Assembly: GCF_002351485.1 (NCBI RefSeq)
Contig: NZ_NWMW01000002.1
Location: 868,001 to 932,000 of the forward strand
DNA from: Sphingomonas spermidinifaciens
GTDB taxonomy: Bacteria; Pseudomonadota; Alphaproteobacteria; Sphingomonadales; Sphingomonadaceae
Length of the DNA: 64,000 nucleotides
Direction of reading: 5' to 3'
The stretch's first letter is position 1. The number at the start of each line of letters is the position of its first letter. Positions 29,524 through 36,656 of this stretch are shown here, in pieces. The translations under genes were made by a program, and so were the position numbers. The notes under the pieces were generated by a model. That model was not told the origin of the DNA and ran no database searches. It saw only the letters and a list, made by a program, of their open reading frames with translations.

Positions 29524-30860
29524 GTTGCGGGAAACACGCGCGCGAAGATCGTGTCGACGTGCTTGAAATGATAGTCGAGGTCGAAGCGTGCCTCGATCTC
29601 GTCGGCTGGCAGCGCGGCGGTCACTTCGGGATCGGCCTTGAGAAGTTCGAGCAGCGAGAGCTCGCCATCTGATTCCCAGACCTTCATCGCGTTGCGCTGG
29701 ACGAGGCGGTACGAATCCTCGCGGCTGACGCCGGCCTGTGTCAGCGCCAGCAGCACCCGTTGCGAGTGGACGAGCCCGCCCATGCGATCGAGGTTCTTCT
29801 GCATCCGCGCGGGGTAGACGACCAGCTTCTCGACCACACCGGTCAGCCGGGCGAGCGCGAAGTCGAGGGTGATCGTCGCATCGGGGCCGATATAGCGCTC
29901 CACCGACGAATGGCTGATGTCGCGCTCATGCCAGAGCGCCACATTATCGAGCGCCGGCGTCACATAGCCGCGGACCATGCGGGCGAGGCCGGTCAGGTTC
30001 TCGGTCAGCACCGGATTGCGCTTGTGTGGCATCGCCGACGAGCCCTTCTGGCCCGGCGAGAAATATTCCTCCGCCTCGAGCACCTCGGTGCGCTGGAGAT
30101 GGCGGATTTCGGTCGCGAGCCGCTCGATGGAGCCGGCGATGACGCCGAGCGTGGCGAAGAACATCGCGTGGCGGTCGCGCGGGATGACCTGGGTCGAGAC
30201 GGGCTCGACCGACAGGCCGAGCTTCTCCGCCACATGTTCCTCGACGCGCGGGTCGATGTTGGCGAAGGTGCCGACCGCGCCCGAGATCGCGCAGGTGGCG
30301 ATGTCCGCGCGCGCGGCGATCAGGCGCTCGCGATTGCGGCTGAACTCGGCATAGGCCTGCGCCAGCTTGAGGCCGAAGGTGACGGGTTCGGCATGGATGC
30401 CGTGGCTGCGCCCGATCGTGGGCGTGTATTTATGCTCGTGCGCGCGCTTCTCGATCGCCGCCAGCAGCGTGTCGAGGTCGGCGATCAGGATATCGGCGGC
30501 GCGCGAGAGCTGGACGGCGAGGGCGGTGTCGAGCACGTCGCTGCTCGTCATCCCCTGATGCATGAAGCGCGCTTCCGGCCCCACCTGTTCGGCGACCCAG
30601 GTGAGGAAGGCGATTACGTCGTGCTTGGTCACGGCCTCGATCGCGTCGATCGCGGCGACGTCGATCGGCGCCTCGCCATCGGGACTGGCGGCCTTGGCAC
30701 CGTCGTACCAGCGCCACAGCGCGGCGGCCGCGTCCTTGGGCACCACGCCCAGTTCGGCAAGGGCGTCGGTCGCATGCGCCTCGATCTCGAACCAGATGCG
30801 CAGGCGCGTCTCGGGCGACCAGATCGCCGTCATTTGCGCGCGGGCGTAGCGGGGGACCAT
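29520..30860 (-). CDS. purB: Adenylosuccinate lyase
   Basis: 446 residues from the ATG at 30860, with AAGGAA 8 nt upstream; an in-frame upstream start adds 15 residues unlike the family. The fumarase/aspartase superfamily signature GQKGSSAMPHKRNPVLTENL is intact, with the catalytic Ser in the mobile loop, and MHQGMTSSDVLDTALA carries another conserved region. It acts twice in purine synthesis: SAICAR to AICAR and adenylosuccinate to AMP. It is first in a unit with bphO and bphP. Confidence 0.96.
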   Translation of the reverse strand: MVPRYARAQMTAIWSPETRLRIWFEIEAHATDALAELGVVPKDAAAALWRWYDGAKAASPDGEAPIDVAAIDAIEAVTKHDVIAFLTWVAEQVGPEARFMHQGMTSSDVLDTALAVQLSRAADILIADLDTLLAAIEKRAHEHKYTPTIGRSHGIHAEPVTFGLKLAQAYAEFSRNRERLIAARADIATCAISGAVGTFANIDPRVEEHVAEKLGLSVEPVSTQVIPRDRHAMFFATLGVIAGSIERLATEIRHLQRTEVLEAEEYFSPGQKGSSAMPHKRNPVLTENLTGLARMVRGYVTPALDNVALWHERDISHSSVERYIGPDATITLDFALARLTGVVEKLVVYPARMQKNLDRMGGLVHSQRVLLALTQAGVSREDSYRLVQRNAMKVWESDGELSLLELLKADPEVTAALPADEIEARFDLDYHFKHVDTIFARVFPAT

Positions 30861-31014
30861 TTTTTTCCTTTCGCTGCCGGAATCATCTCGTCGCGAAAGC
30901 CTCACGCAACTGCGACGAGCCGTGCGCTAGCAAAGGATGAACGAGCAGGCAAACCGGCTGATGCTGGGAACATGAACATATTACAACGCATTGATAACTG
31001 GCAATCCGAAGCCC

Positions 31015-31033
31015 GATGCCTATCTAAGGCATC
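31015..31033 (+). other. Hairpin in the leader of the EF-hand gene
   Basis: GATGCCT and AGGCATC form a perfect 7-bp stem with a 5-nt loop (ATCTA), 34 bp before the EF-hand ATG in the 207-bp divergent gap with purB. It could protect the 5' end of the mRNA. No other element is evident in this gap apart from an imperfect CGTCGC/GCGACG pair near purB. Confidence 0.4.
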
Positions 31034-31067
31034 GCGCACCATGATGTGAACAACTAGGAGAAACCCG

Positions 31068-31577
31068 ATGTTGAAGCCCATTCTTCTGGCCAGCGCCATG
31101 ATGATTTCGGCTCCTGTTCTTGCGCAGGACGCGACGGGTCAAATGACGACTTCGCCGCAGGCGCAGGCGACTGTCCCGGCGCAGGATGCAACCACGACCC
31201 AGAGCGCCCCGGCCGACGCCGCCGCCCCGCAGGATTCGACAGCGACGACGGACTCGGCTGCCCCGGCGGAACAGAGCGCCGACGCCGCCCCCGCGCAGGC
31301 GAGCGGCCAGCCGCAGCAGGCGAGCGCCACCCAGATCGCGCAGATCGTCGAAACCGAGTTCCCGACCTATGACGGGGACAAGGACGGTGAGATCACCAAG
31401 GACGAATTCGGCAAGTGGATGGTCGCGCTGCGCAGCGCCAGCGAGCCGGGTACCAACGCGCAGAGCGCCGAGGTCCAGACTTGGGTCGGCAACGCCTTCG
31501 CCACCGCCGATGCCGACAAGTCGACAAAGGTGTCGAAGGCGGAACTGACGAGCTTCCTGTCGCAGGGCGCTTCGTAA
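31068..31577 (+). CDS. Secreted EF-hand calcium-binding protein
   Basis: 169 residues. A signal peptide (KPILLASAMMISAPVLAQ) is followed by a low-complexity Ala/Gln/Thr/Pro/Asp linker of about 75 residues. The C-terminal part has two EF-hand loops: DGDKDGEITKDEF with all ligands, and DADKSTKVSKAEL, where the usual Gly at loop position 6 is Thr, so it may bind weakly. AGGAG precedes the ATG. Likely periplasmic or envelope located; partners unknown. Confidence 0.85.
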   Translation: MLKPILLASAMMISAPVLAQDATGQMTTSPQAQATVPAQDATTTQSAPADAAAPQDSTATTDSAAPAEQSADAAPAQASGQPQQASATQIAQIVETEFPTYDGDKDGEITKDEFGKWMVALRSASEPGTNAQSAEVQTWVGNAFATADADKSTKVSKAELTSFLSQGAS

Positions 31578-31669
31578 CACCCGACGCTACTCGATAGCGG
31601 ACGCGGCCGCCGGTCCCCACGGATCGGCGGTCGTTGCCATTTCGGGCGACCGCGTCCTCTTCCTCGTCA

Positions 31670-31688
31670 ACCCGGATCAAGTCCGGGT
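31670..31688. repeat. REP-like palindrome (CCCGGATCAAGTCCGGG type)
   Basis: ACCCGGA and TCCGGGT form a 7-bp stem around TCAAG, with GTCA on the left and TGAA on the right. The same core occurs twice at 54881-54945. It lies in the 134-bp gap between the convergent EF-hand and radC genes, a typical place for REP elements. Confidence 0.65.
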
Positions 31689-31711
31689 GAAGTTCAATTT
31701 GCGGTGCCGAG

Positions 31712-32395
31712 CTACATCAGCCCCAGCGCGCGCAGGCTGGCGTGGCCCTCGGTTCCGATGATCAGATGGTCATGGACGGCGATGCCAAGCGGTTTGCCCG
31801 CGGCAACGATCGTGCGCGTCAGGTCGATGTCGGCGCGGCTGGGCTGCGGATCGCCCGAGGGGTGGTTGTGGACGAGGATGATCGACGCGGCGTTCATCTC
31901 GAGCGCGCGCTTGATGACCTCGCGCGGGTGGAGAACCGCCTGATCGATGGTTCCTTCGCTCATCTTGTCGTCGAGGATCAGCCGGTTGCGGCTGTCGAGA
32001 TGGAGGACGCGCACGCATTCGGTCGCCCGGTGCGCCATGTCGGCGCGCAGGTAATCTAGCAGCGCCTGCCAGTTGGACAGGATCGGGCGCTCGGCCACCT
32101 CGCTCGCGAGCATCCGGATCGCGACGGCATGGGCGATCTTGAGCGCGGCGGCGGAGGTCTCGCCCATGCCGTCCACCCGCGACAACGCAATCGGATCGGC
32201 GGCCAGCACGCCGCCGATCGTCTTGAATTCGCGGAGCAGGTCCTTGGCGATCTTCTTGGTGTCGCGGCGCGGGATGACGTTGAACAGATAATATTCGATC
32301 AGCTCGTAATCGTGAAAGCCCTCGCCCCCATGGTCGAGCAGCCGCGAGCGCAGGCGTGCGCGGTGCCCGGCGGCGTCATTCGGCTCGTCCCCCAT
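31712..32395 (-). CDS. radC: RadC family protein (JAB1/MPN domain)
   Basis: 227 residues from the ATG at 32395; upstream in-frame codons are Arg/Ser-rich and overlap the divergent gene. The N-terminal part has helix-hairpin-helix-like sequence (ALSRVDGMGETSAAALK). The C-terminal domain carries the metal motif IILVHNHPSGDPQPSRAD typical of RadC/JAMM proteins, and HDHLIIG. Its role in DNA repair is disputed in the literature. It is divergent from ydbH with a 100-bp gap. Confidence 0.93.
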   Translation of the reverse strand: MGDEPNDAAGHRARLRSRLLDHGGEGFHDYELIEYYLFNVIPRRDTKKIAKDLLREFKTIGGVLAADPIALSRVDGMGETSAAALKIAHAVAIRMLASEVAERPILSNWQALLDYLRADMAHRATECVRVLHLDSRNRLILDDKMSEGTIDQAVLHPREVIKRALEMNAASIILVHNHPSGDPQPSRADIDLTRTIVAAGKPLGIAVHDHLIIGTEGHASLRALGLM

Positions 32396-32495
32396 CGGTC
32401 GAGGGGTAGCAGAGGCGCGTCGCCGCGCAAGCCGCGGACTTGACCCGATAGGCCCGTGCGCGCAACGATTTGTCCGGTCGGCGGTTCGAGGGTTT

Positions 32496-35400
32496 GTGAC
32501 GGCAGAAGGGGAAGACGCGCCGGGACCCGCGCCCGCACGGTTCCGGCGGCGATGGATCGCCCTGCCGCGCCGCGGCCGCGTGCCGTTCGTCATCGCGATT
32601 GTGCTGCTCGTGTTGCTGTCGATCCTGTGGCTCCAGCGCCGGCCGCTGGCCGAAGGGTTCATCGACCGCGAACTCGCGGCGCGGGGCGTCACCGCCCGCT
32701 ATGAAGTCGCCGAGATCGGCACGTCGAGCCAGGTGCTGCGCAACCTCGTCATCGGCGATCCCGCCGCGCCCGACCTGATCGCCGATCGGGTGGTGGTGCG
32801 CACGAAGCTCGGCTTCGGCGTGCCCGAGGTGACGGGGATCGAGGCGGGGAAGGTGCGGCTGCGCGCGCGCTGGGTGGACGGGCGGCTGTCGCTCGGCGCG
32901 CTCGACAAGCTGTTGCCGCCGCCCTCGGGCAAGCCGTTCGCGCTGCCCGGGTTGCGCGTCGCGATCGAGGACGGGCGAGCGCGGGTCGAGACGCCGGCCG
33001 GTGTGATCGGCGCACGACTGAGCGGGCGGGGGCAGCTCGAGGACGGGTTTCGCGGGCGGCTGGCGCTGGTCGTGGACCGGCTGGACACGAGCGGTTGCAG
33101 CGCGGTGCGGCCGGAAGCTGCGCTGGGGATCGCGATCGAGCGGCGGACGATCCGGCTCACGGGGCCGGTTCGCGGGGCGACGCTGGGTTGCGGCGAGCAG
33201 CAGGGTCGCAAGCTCGCGGCGACGATCGACGCGCGCCTGCCAGAGGCGTTCGATCGCTGGTCGGGCAGCGCAAAGCTGGCGCTGGCGGCGTTCGATAGCC
33301 CGGCGGCGAAGGTCGCGGGGCTGGCGGGGACGATCAGCTTCGGCGGGAGCGCCGCCGCGACCGAGGGGACGGTTGCGTTGACCGCCACGCAAGCGCTGGC
33401 GGCGCAGGGGCAGGCGTCGGGCCTCGGTTTCGACGGCCGCTATCGCGTGGCGGGCGGTGACGTGAGGTTGGCCGGGCGGGCGCGGGTCGAGCGGGCGCGG
33501 CCCGAGTTTGGCGCGATCGATCTGCGCCTTCCACAAGGAACGCCCGGTGCGTCGCTAGCGGCGGGGCTGAACGCGGCGCTTCGGTCGGCGACACGGGCGG
33601 TCGGTGGCAGTGCCGACGTGGCATTGCGCGTCGCGGGCGAACGGGGCGCAGTGGTGATAAGGGGCGCCTCGCTGTCGGCCGAAAGTGGGGCCCGGATGAG
33701 CTTCTCGGCCGCGCGCGGGTTCGGGCTCGGCTGGCCGGGCAATCGGGTGATGCTTGACGGAACGCTGCGTGGTCAGGGCGGCGGCCTGCCGGCCTTTGCG
33801 CTGTCGCTGGCGCAGGTGCGGCCGGGCAGGCCCGTCGAGGGGCGCCTGACGGCGGAGCGGTTTGCCGCGGGGGGCGAGGCGCTGGCGCTGGCGCCGGTGC
33901 GCTTCACCCGCTCGGCGACCGGGGCGACGCGGATTATCGGCGGCGCAAACGCCGATTTGCAGCTGCCCGGCGGGCGGGTCGATGGGCTGAGGGTGCCGTT
34001 CGACCTCGAATGGGACGGGGGCCGGCGGCTGGCGCTGGCGCCGGGCTGCACGCCACTTGCCGCAGATCGCCTGCTGCTCTCGAGTCTTGACCTTCGCCGC
34101 GTGGCGCTCCGGCTTTGCCCGACCGGCGACCGGTTGCTGCGCGCCGGGGTCGAAGGGCTGCGCATTGGTGCGCGGATCGCCGAGCCGCGGCTTGCCGGGA
34201 CGCTCGGCGGCTCGCCGATCGTGATCGCTGCGAGGGGCGCGACGGTGGCGGTCAGCCGCGCGACGGACTTCGCCGTGGATGGAACCGAAGTGCGGCTTGG
34301 CGCGCCCGAGCGTGTGTCGCGGCTGTCAGTTGCGCGCCTGACGGGCGGGGTGGTGCCGGGCGGCGCCGAAGGGCGGTTCGAGGGCGCCGCGGGCGCGATC
34401 GGCAACGTGCCGCTCGACCTGACGCAGGGCGCGGGCGCCTGGCGCTTCGTCGGCGGGCGCCTGAGCCTCAAGGGCGAGGCGCTGCGCGTCGCCGATGCGG
34501 CCGCCGAGGCGCGGTTCGAGCCGCTCGCCGCCAATGACTTCGTGCTGACGCTGGAGGGCGGGCGAATCGACGCCAGCGGCACGCTCACCGCTCCTGCCAG
34601 CGGCGCGCGGGTGGCGGGCGTGAGGATCGCCCACCTGCTGGCGAGCGGCAGCGGCGATGCGGTGCTGTCGGTCGACAATCTCCGCTTCGACGACAAGCTT
34701 CAGCCCGACGCGCTGACCCGCCTCGTCTTCGGCGTGGTGGCCGATGTGAAGGGAAGCGTCACCGGCACCGGCAACATCCGCTGGTCGCCCGATGGCGTGA
34801 CCAGCGACGGCGTGTTCCGCACCGCCGGCACCGACCTTGCCGCTGCGTTCGGGCCGGTCAGCGGCCTGTCGGGCGAGATCCGCTTTACCGACCTTCTGGG
34901 CCTCAAGACCGAAACTGCAGTGGGTACGATCGCGAGCGTCAATCCGGGCATTCCCGTTGAAAATGGCGAGGTGCGCTATCGCCTGATCGGCGAGCAGCGC
35001 GTCGCGGTCGAGGGCGGACGATGGCCTTTCGCGGGCGGGGCAATGATCCTCGAGCCCACGATCCTCGATCTGTCGAGTGGCAAGGAGCGGCGACTGACCT
35101 TTCGGGTCGAGGGCGTCGATGCGGCAGGCTTCCTCCAGCAGTTCGACTTTAGCAACCTCAACGCCACCGGCACTTTCGACGGGACGCTTCCGATGATCTT
35201 CGACGAGCGCGGCGGGCGGATCGAGAACGGCCGACTGACGGTGCGGGAGGGCGGCGGGACGCTGGCCTATGTCGGGGCGGTGTCGCAGGAGAATCTCGGC
35301 ACCTGGGGCAATCTGGCGTTCCAGGCGCTGAAATCGCTGCGCTACCAGCGTCTGAACCTCACCCTCAACGGCCCGCTTGACGGCGAGATGGTGACCGAGA

Positions 35401-35636
35401 TCCGCTTCGCCGGCGTGACGCAGGGGGAGGGGGCGAAAAGCAACTTCCTGATCCGGCGGCTCGCGCGGCTGCCGCTCGTCTTCAACGTGACCGTGCGCGC
35501 GCCCTTCCGCCAGCTGATCGATTCGGTCCAGTCCTATTACGATCCCAAGCGGTTGATCGAACGCAACCTGCCCGCGCTCCTCGAACAGCAGAAAAAGGCC
35601 GGCGTTCAGCCGCTCGCAAGCGAGAATATGCCATGA
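32496..35636 (+). CDS. ydbH: YdbH-like AsmA-family intermembrane bridge protein
   Basis: 1046 residues from a GTG behind GAGG. A basic N-terminal stretch (RFRRRWIALPRRGR) leads into one membrane helix (VPFVIAIVLLVLLSILWL), then a very long periplasmic beta-rich region. The C-terminal about 250 residues (SVDNLRFDDKLQPDALTRLV, GVVADVKGSVTGTG, SSGKERRLTF, FDGTLPMIFDERGG) match the YdbH/dicarboxylate-transport domain. In E. coli, YdbH with YnbE forms one of three AsmA-like bridges implicated in phospholipid movement to the outer membrane. The next two genes encode YnbE and YdbL homologs, which confirms the identity. Confidence 0.9.
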   Translation: MTAEGEDAPGPAPARFRRRWIALPRRGRVPFVIAIVLLVLLSILWLQRRPLAEGFIDRELAARGVTARYEVAEIGTSSQVLRNLVIGDPAAPDLIADRVVVRTKLGFGVPEVTGIEAGKVRLRARWVDGRLSLGALDKLLPPPSGKPFALPGLRVAIEDGRARVETPAGVIGARLSGRGQLEDGFRGRLALVVDRLDTSGCSAVRPEAALGIAIERRTIRLTGPVRGATLGCGEQQGRKLAATIDARLPEAFDRWSGSAKLALAAFDSPAAKVAGLAGTISFGGSAAATEGTVALTATQALAAQGQASGLGFDGRYRVAGGDVRLAGRARVERARPEFGAIDLRLPQGTPGASLAAGLNAALRSATRAVGGSADVALRVAGERGAVVIRGASLSAESGARMSFSAARGFGLGWPGNRVMLDGTLRGQGGGLPAFALSLAQVRPGRPVEGRLTAERFAAGGEALALAPVRFTRSATGATRIIGGANADLQLPGGRVDGLRVPFDLEWDGGRRLALAPGCTPLAADRLLLSSLDLRRVALRLCPTGDRLLRAGVEGLRIGARIAEPRLAGTLGGSPIVIAARGATVAVSRATDFAVDGTEVRLGAPERVSRLSVARLTGGVVPGGAEGRFEGAAGAIGNVPLDLTQGAGAWRFVGGRLSLKGEALRVADAAAEARFEPLAANDFVLTLEGGRIDASGTLTAPASGARVAGVRIAHLLASGSGDAVLSVDNLRFDDKLQPDALTRLVFGVVADVKGSVTGTGNIRWSPDGVTSDGVFRTAGTDLAAAFGPVSGLSGEIRFTDLLGLKTETAVGTIASVNPGIPVENGEVRYRLIGEQRVAVEGGRWPFAGGAMILEPTILDLSSGKERRLTFRVEGVDAAGFLQQFDFSNLNATGTFDGTLPMIFDERGGRIENGRLTVREGGGTLAYVGAVSQENLGTWGNLAFQALKSLRYQRLNLTLNGPLDGEMVTEIRFAGVTQGEGAKSNFLIRRLARLPLVFNVTVRAPFRQLIDSVQSYYDPKRLIERNLPALLEQQKKAGVQPLASENMP

Positions 35637-35860
35637 GCGAAACAACAGGATTGATGGCCCCCGTGAAACGCGCGACTCTGGTTCCCATGTATAGGATCGC
35701 GGTGATAGCGGCGGCAGTCGGCCTTGGCGGATGCGTGAACGTGAGCGCGCCCGACAAGCCGATCGTCATCAACCTCAACATCAACATCACTCAGGAAGTG
35801 GTGTACAAGCTGGACGGCGAGGCAAAGTCGCTGATCCAGAACAATCCGGGGATTTTCTGA
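35633..35860 (+). CDS. ynbE: YnbE-like outer-membrane lipoprotein
   Basis: 75 residues if started at the ATG overlapping the ydbH stop, or 57 from the ATG at 35687; E. coli YnbE has about 60. The lipobox is GLGGC, so the mature lipoprotein starts CVNVSAPDKPIVINLNINIT. The PI-x-IN-x-N-x-NI strand and the C-terminal LIQNNPGIF are family features. YnbE lipoproteins are thought to stack beta-strands onto the C-terminus of YdbH at the outer membrane. Translational coupling favours the upstream start. Confidence 0.88.
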   Translation: MSETTGLMAPVKRATLVPMYRIAVIAAAVGLGGCVNVSAPDKPIVINLNINITQEVVYKLDGEAKSLIQNNPGIF

Positions 35861-35862
35861 CC

Positions 35863-36234
35863 ATGCGGTACGGACTTGCGGCTCTCATCCTCTCGGTCGG
35901 CGCGATCGCGTCGGGCGCCGCCCATGCCCAGCGCGACCCGGCCTACGCCGCGGCGCGCGCCGCCGGGCAGGTGGGCGAGCAGACCGACGGCTATCTGGGC
36001 ATCGTCGGTGCGGCCACCCCGGACCTTCGTGCGCTGGTGAACAAGATCAACATTCAGCGCAAGGCCGCTTACACGCAGGGTGCGCAGGCGGGATCGACGG
36101 TCGAGCAGTTCGCCTTCGTTTCCGGCTGCAACCTGATCGCGCGGACCGAGCCGGGCGAGATGTACCAGGCCCCGGACGGCAGCTGGAAGAAGCGCGGCGC
36201 GGGTGCGCCGCAGCGCGATCCGCGGTGCGTGTAA
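35863..36234 (+). CDS. ydbL: YdbL family periplasmic protein (DUF1318)
   Basis: 123 residues. The signal peptide is RYGLAALILSVGAIASGAAHAQ. The mature domain has AARAAGQVGEQTDGYLGIV, then LRALVNKINIQRKAAYTQGA, the conserved NKINIQRK core of YdbL. In E. coli YdbL is proposed to help assemble or limit YnbE multimers on YdbH. It starts 2 nt after ynbE. The C-terminal extension (RTEPGEMYQAPDGSWKKRG, one late Cys) goes beyond the short E. coli protein. Confidence 0.88.
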   Translation: MRYGLAALILSVGAIASGAAHAQRDPAYAAARAAGQVGEQTDGYLGIVGAATPDLRALVNKINIQRKAAYTQGAQAGSTVEQFAFVSGCNLIARTEPGEMYQAPDGSWKKRGAGAPQRDPRCV

Positions 36235-36236
36235 GC

Positions 36237-36264
36237 TTGCGATTTTCGCGAGTTGTGCTATTTA
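36237..36264 (+). promoter_or_regulatory. Promoter of the candidate antitoxin RNA
   Basis: TTGCGAT at 36237-36243, a 13-nt spacer, then GCTATTTA at 36257-36264. This fits the alphaproteobacterial housekeeping layout (TTGAC-like, 10-14 nt, GCTANA-like) and also contains an extended -10 (TGCTATTTA). It starts 3 bp after the ydbL stop. Transcription would begin near 36271. Confidence 0.55.
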
Positions 36265-36270
36265 GGTTTC

Positions 36271-36335
36271 GCAGTCTCTAATTCAGAGATCATCTTCCGA
36301 ACCCCGGCCGTTCCAGCGGCCGGGGTTCATTGCGT
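36271..36335 (+). ncRNA. Candidate antitoxin small RNA with complementarity to the peptide mRNA
   Basis: A predicted RNA of about 60-65 nt between a promoter-like element and a strong GC hairpin. Its 5' end, GCAGTCTCT (36271-36279), is identical to plus-strand 36455-36463. TTCAG (36282-36286) equals 36467-36471, and CTTCC (36294-36298) corresponds to CCTCC (36480-36484). The three blocks keep order and spacing to within 1 nt. Because the peptide gene is on the minus strand, the RNA is complementary to its mRNA across the SD, the CTG candidate start codon and codons 3-6 counted from it, for about 20 pairs. It can also self-fold (TCTCT/AGAGA). Transcription is not proven. Confidence 0.6.
36300..36327 (+). 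terminator. Hairpin terminator of the small RNA
   Basis: AACCCCGGCCG and CGGCCGGGGTT form a perfect 11-bp stem with a TTCCAG loop. It ends in TT followed by CATTGCGTTT, so the U-tract is short, as is common in high-GC genomes. It marks the 3' end of the predicted antitoxin RNA and may also terminate the ydbH-ynbE-ydbL transcript. Confidence 0.7.
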
Positions 36336-36337
36336 TT

Positions 36338-36361
36338 GGGGGCTGGTTCCAGCCAGCCCCC
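36338..36361 (-). terminator. Hairpin after the small hydrophobic peptide gene
   Basis: GGGGGCTGG and CCAGCCCCC form a perfect 9-bp stem around TTCCAG, 12 bp past the peptide stop codon on the minus strand. It has the same loop as the neighbouring small-RNA hairpin. No T-tract follows on either strand, so efficiency is uncertain. Confidence 0.5.
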
Positions 36362-36372
36362 GCCCGTCGCCC

Positions 36373-36480
36373 TTACGAGCGAGCCACCTCGATGATCTTG
36401 ATCACCAGGGTGGCAAACGCGATCACCAGCATCGCGATGCCGATGATCAGGTTTGCAGTCTCTTTCTTCAGGGATATCAC
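36373..36480 (-). CDS. Small hydrophobic peptide, candidate type I toxin
   Basis: 35 residues from a GTG at 36480, or 32 from a CTG at 36471. Composition is toxin-like: a charged start (SLKKETAN), one membrane-spanning segment (LIIGIAMLVIAFATLVIKII) and a short charged tail (EVARS). Such single-helix peptides of about 30 residues with Lys at both ends resemble the membrane toxins of type I systems (TisB, Fst, TxpA-like), by layout rather than by a family match. GGAGGTGAT (36484-36476) is a 9-nt perfect anti-SD match, spaced 8 nt from the CTG. A 5' hairpin and a promoter precede it. Convergent to the predicted small RNA; divergent from atpI. Confidence 0.6.
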   Translation of the reverse strand: MISLKKETANLIIGIAMLVIAFATLVIKIIEVARS

Positions 36481-36484
36481 CTCC
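36476..36484 (-). promoter_or_regulatory. Exceptionally strong Shine-Dalgarno of the small peptide
   Basis: The minus strand reads GGAGGTGAT, complementary over 9 nt to the 3' end of 16S rRNA. GGAGG is 8 nt before CTG (36471); the in-frame GTG at 36480 overlaps this SD but has another GGAGG 3 nt upstream. This is the target that the predicted small RNA could mask with CTTCC. Confidence 0.75.
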
Positions 36485-36488
36485 CTCC

Positions 36489-36520
36489 GCGTTCCTGATT
36501 GCGGCTGAACCGCGGAACGC
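36489..36520 (-). other. 5'-terminal hairpin of the peptide mRNA
   Basis: On the minus strand GCGTTCC (36520-36514) pairs with GGAACGC (36495-36489), and inside it GCGG pairs with CCGC around TTCAG. The stem sits at the predicted 5' end of the mRNA and ends 4 nt before the SD region. 5'-end stems of this kind protect and control known type I toxin mRNAs. Confidence 0.6.
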
Positions 36521-36525
36521 ATTGT

Positions 36526-36554
36526 GAACATAGCGCCGTCGCCGGCCCCGTCCA
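36526..36554 (-). promoter_or_regulatory. Promoter of the small hydrophobic peptide gene
   Basis: On the minus strand TGGACGG (36554-36548), a 13-nt spacer and GCTATGTTC (36534-36526). This is close to the alphaproteobacterial sigma70 pattern (TTGACGS, 10-14 nt, GCTANAWC), with six of seven matches in the -35. Start expected near 36520-36523, directly before the 5' hairpin. Confidence 0.55.
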
Positions 36555-36563
36555 CCCGCCCGG

Positions 36564-36591
36564 TTGACTTGCTCGCCACCCACCCCTAAGC
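36564..36591 (+). promoter_or_regulatory. Possible promoter of the F0 operon
   Basis: TTGACTT at 36564-36570 followed after 15 nt by CTAAGC at 36586-36591. The -35 is good and the -10 mediocre. It would give a leader of about 60 nt before atpI and lies back to back with the peptide promoter. Confidence 0.4.
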
Positions 36592-36656
36592 GGCACCTGC
36601 CTTGGCGGGCTCGCCGCTTGGCGTATGACTGGCCCCGCCGACAGGAGGGGACAGAC

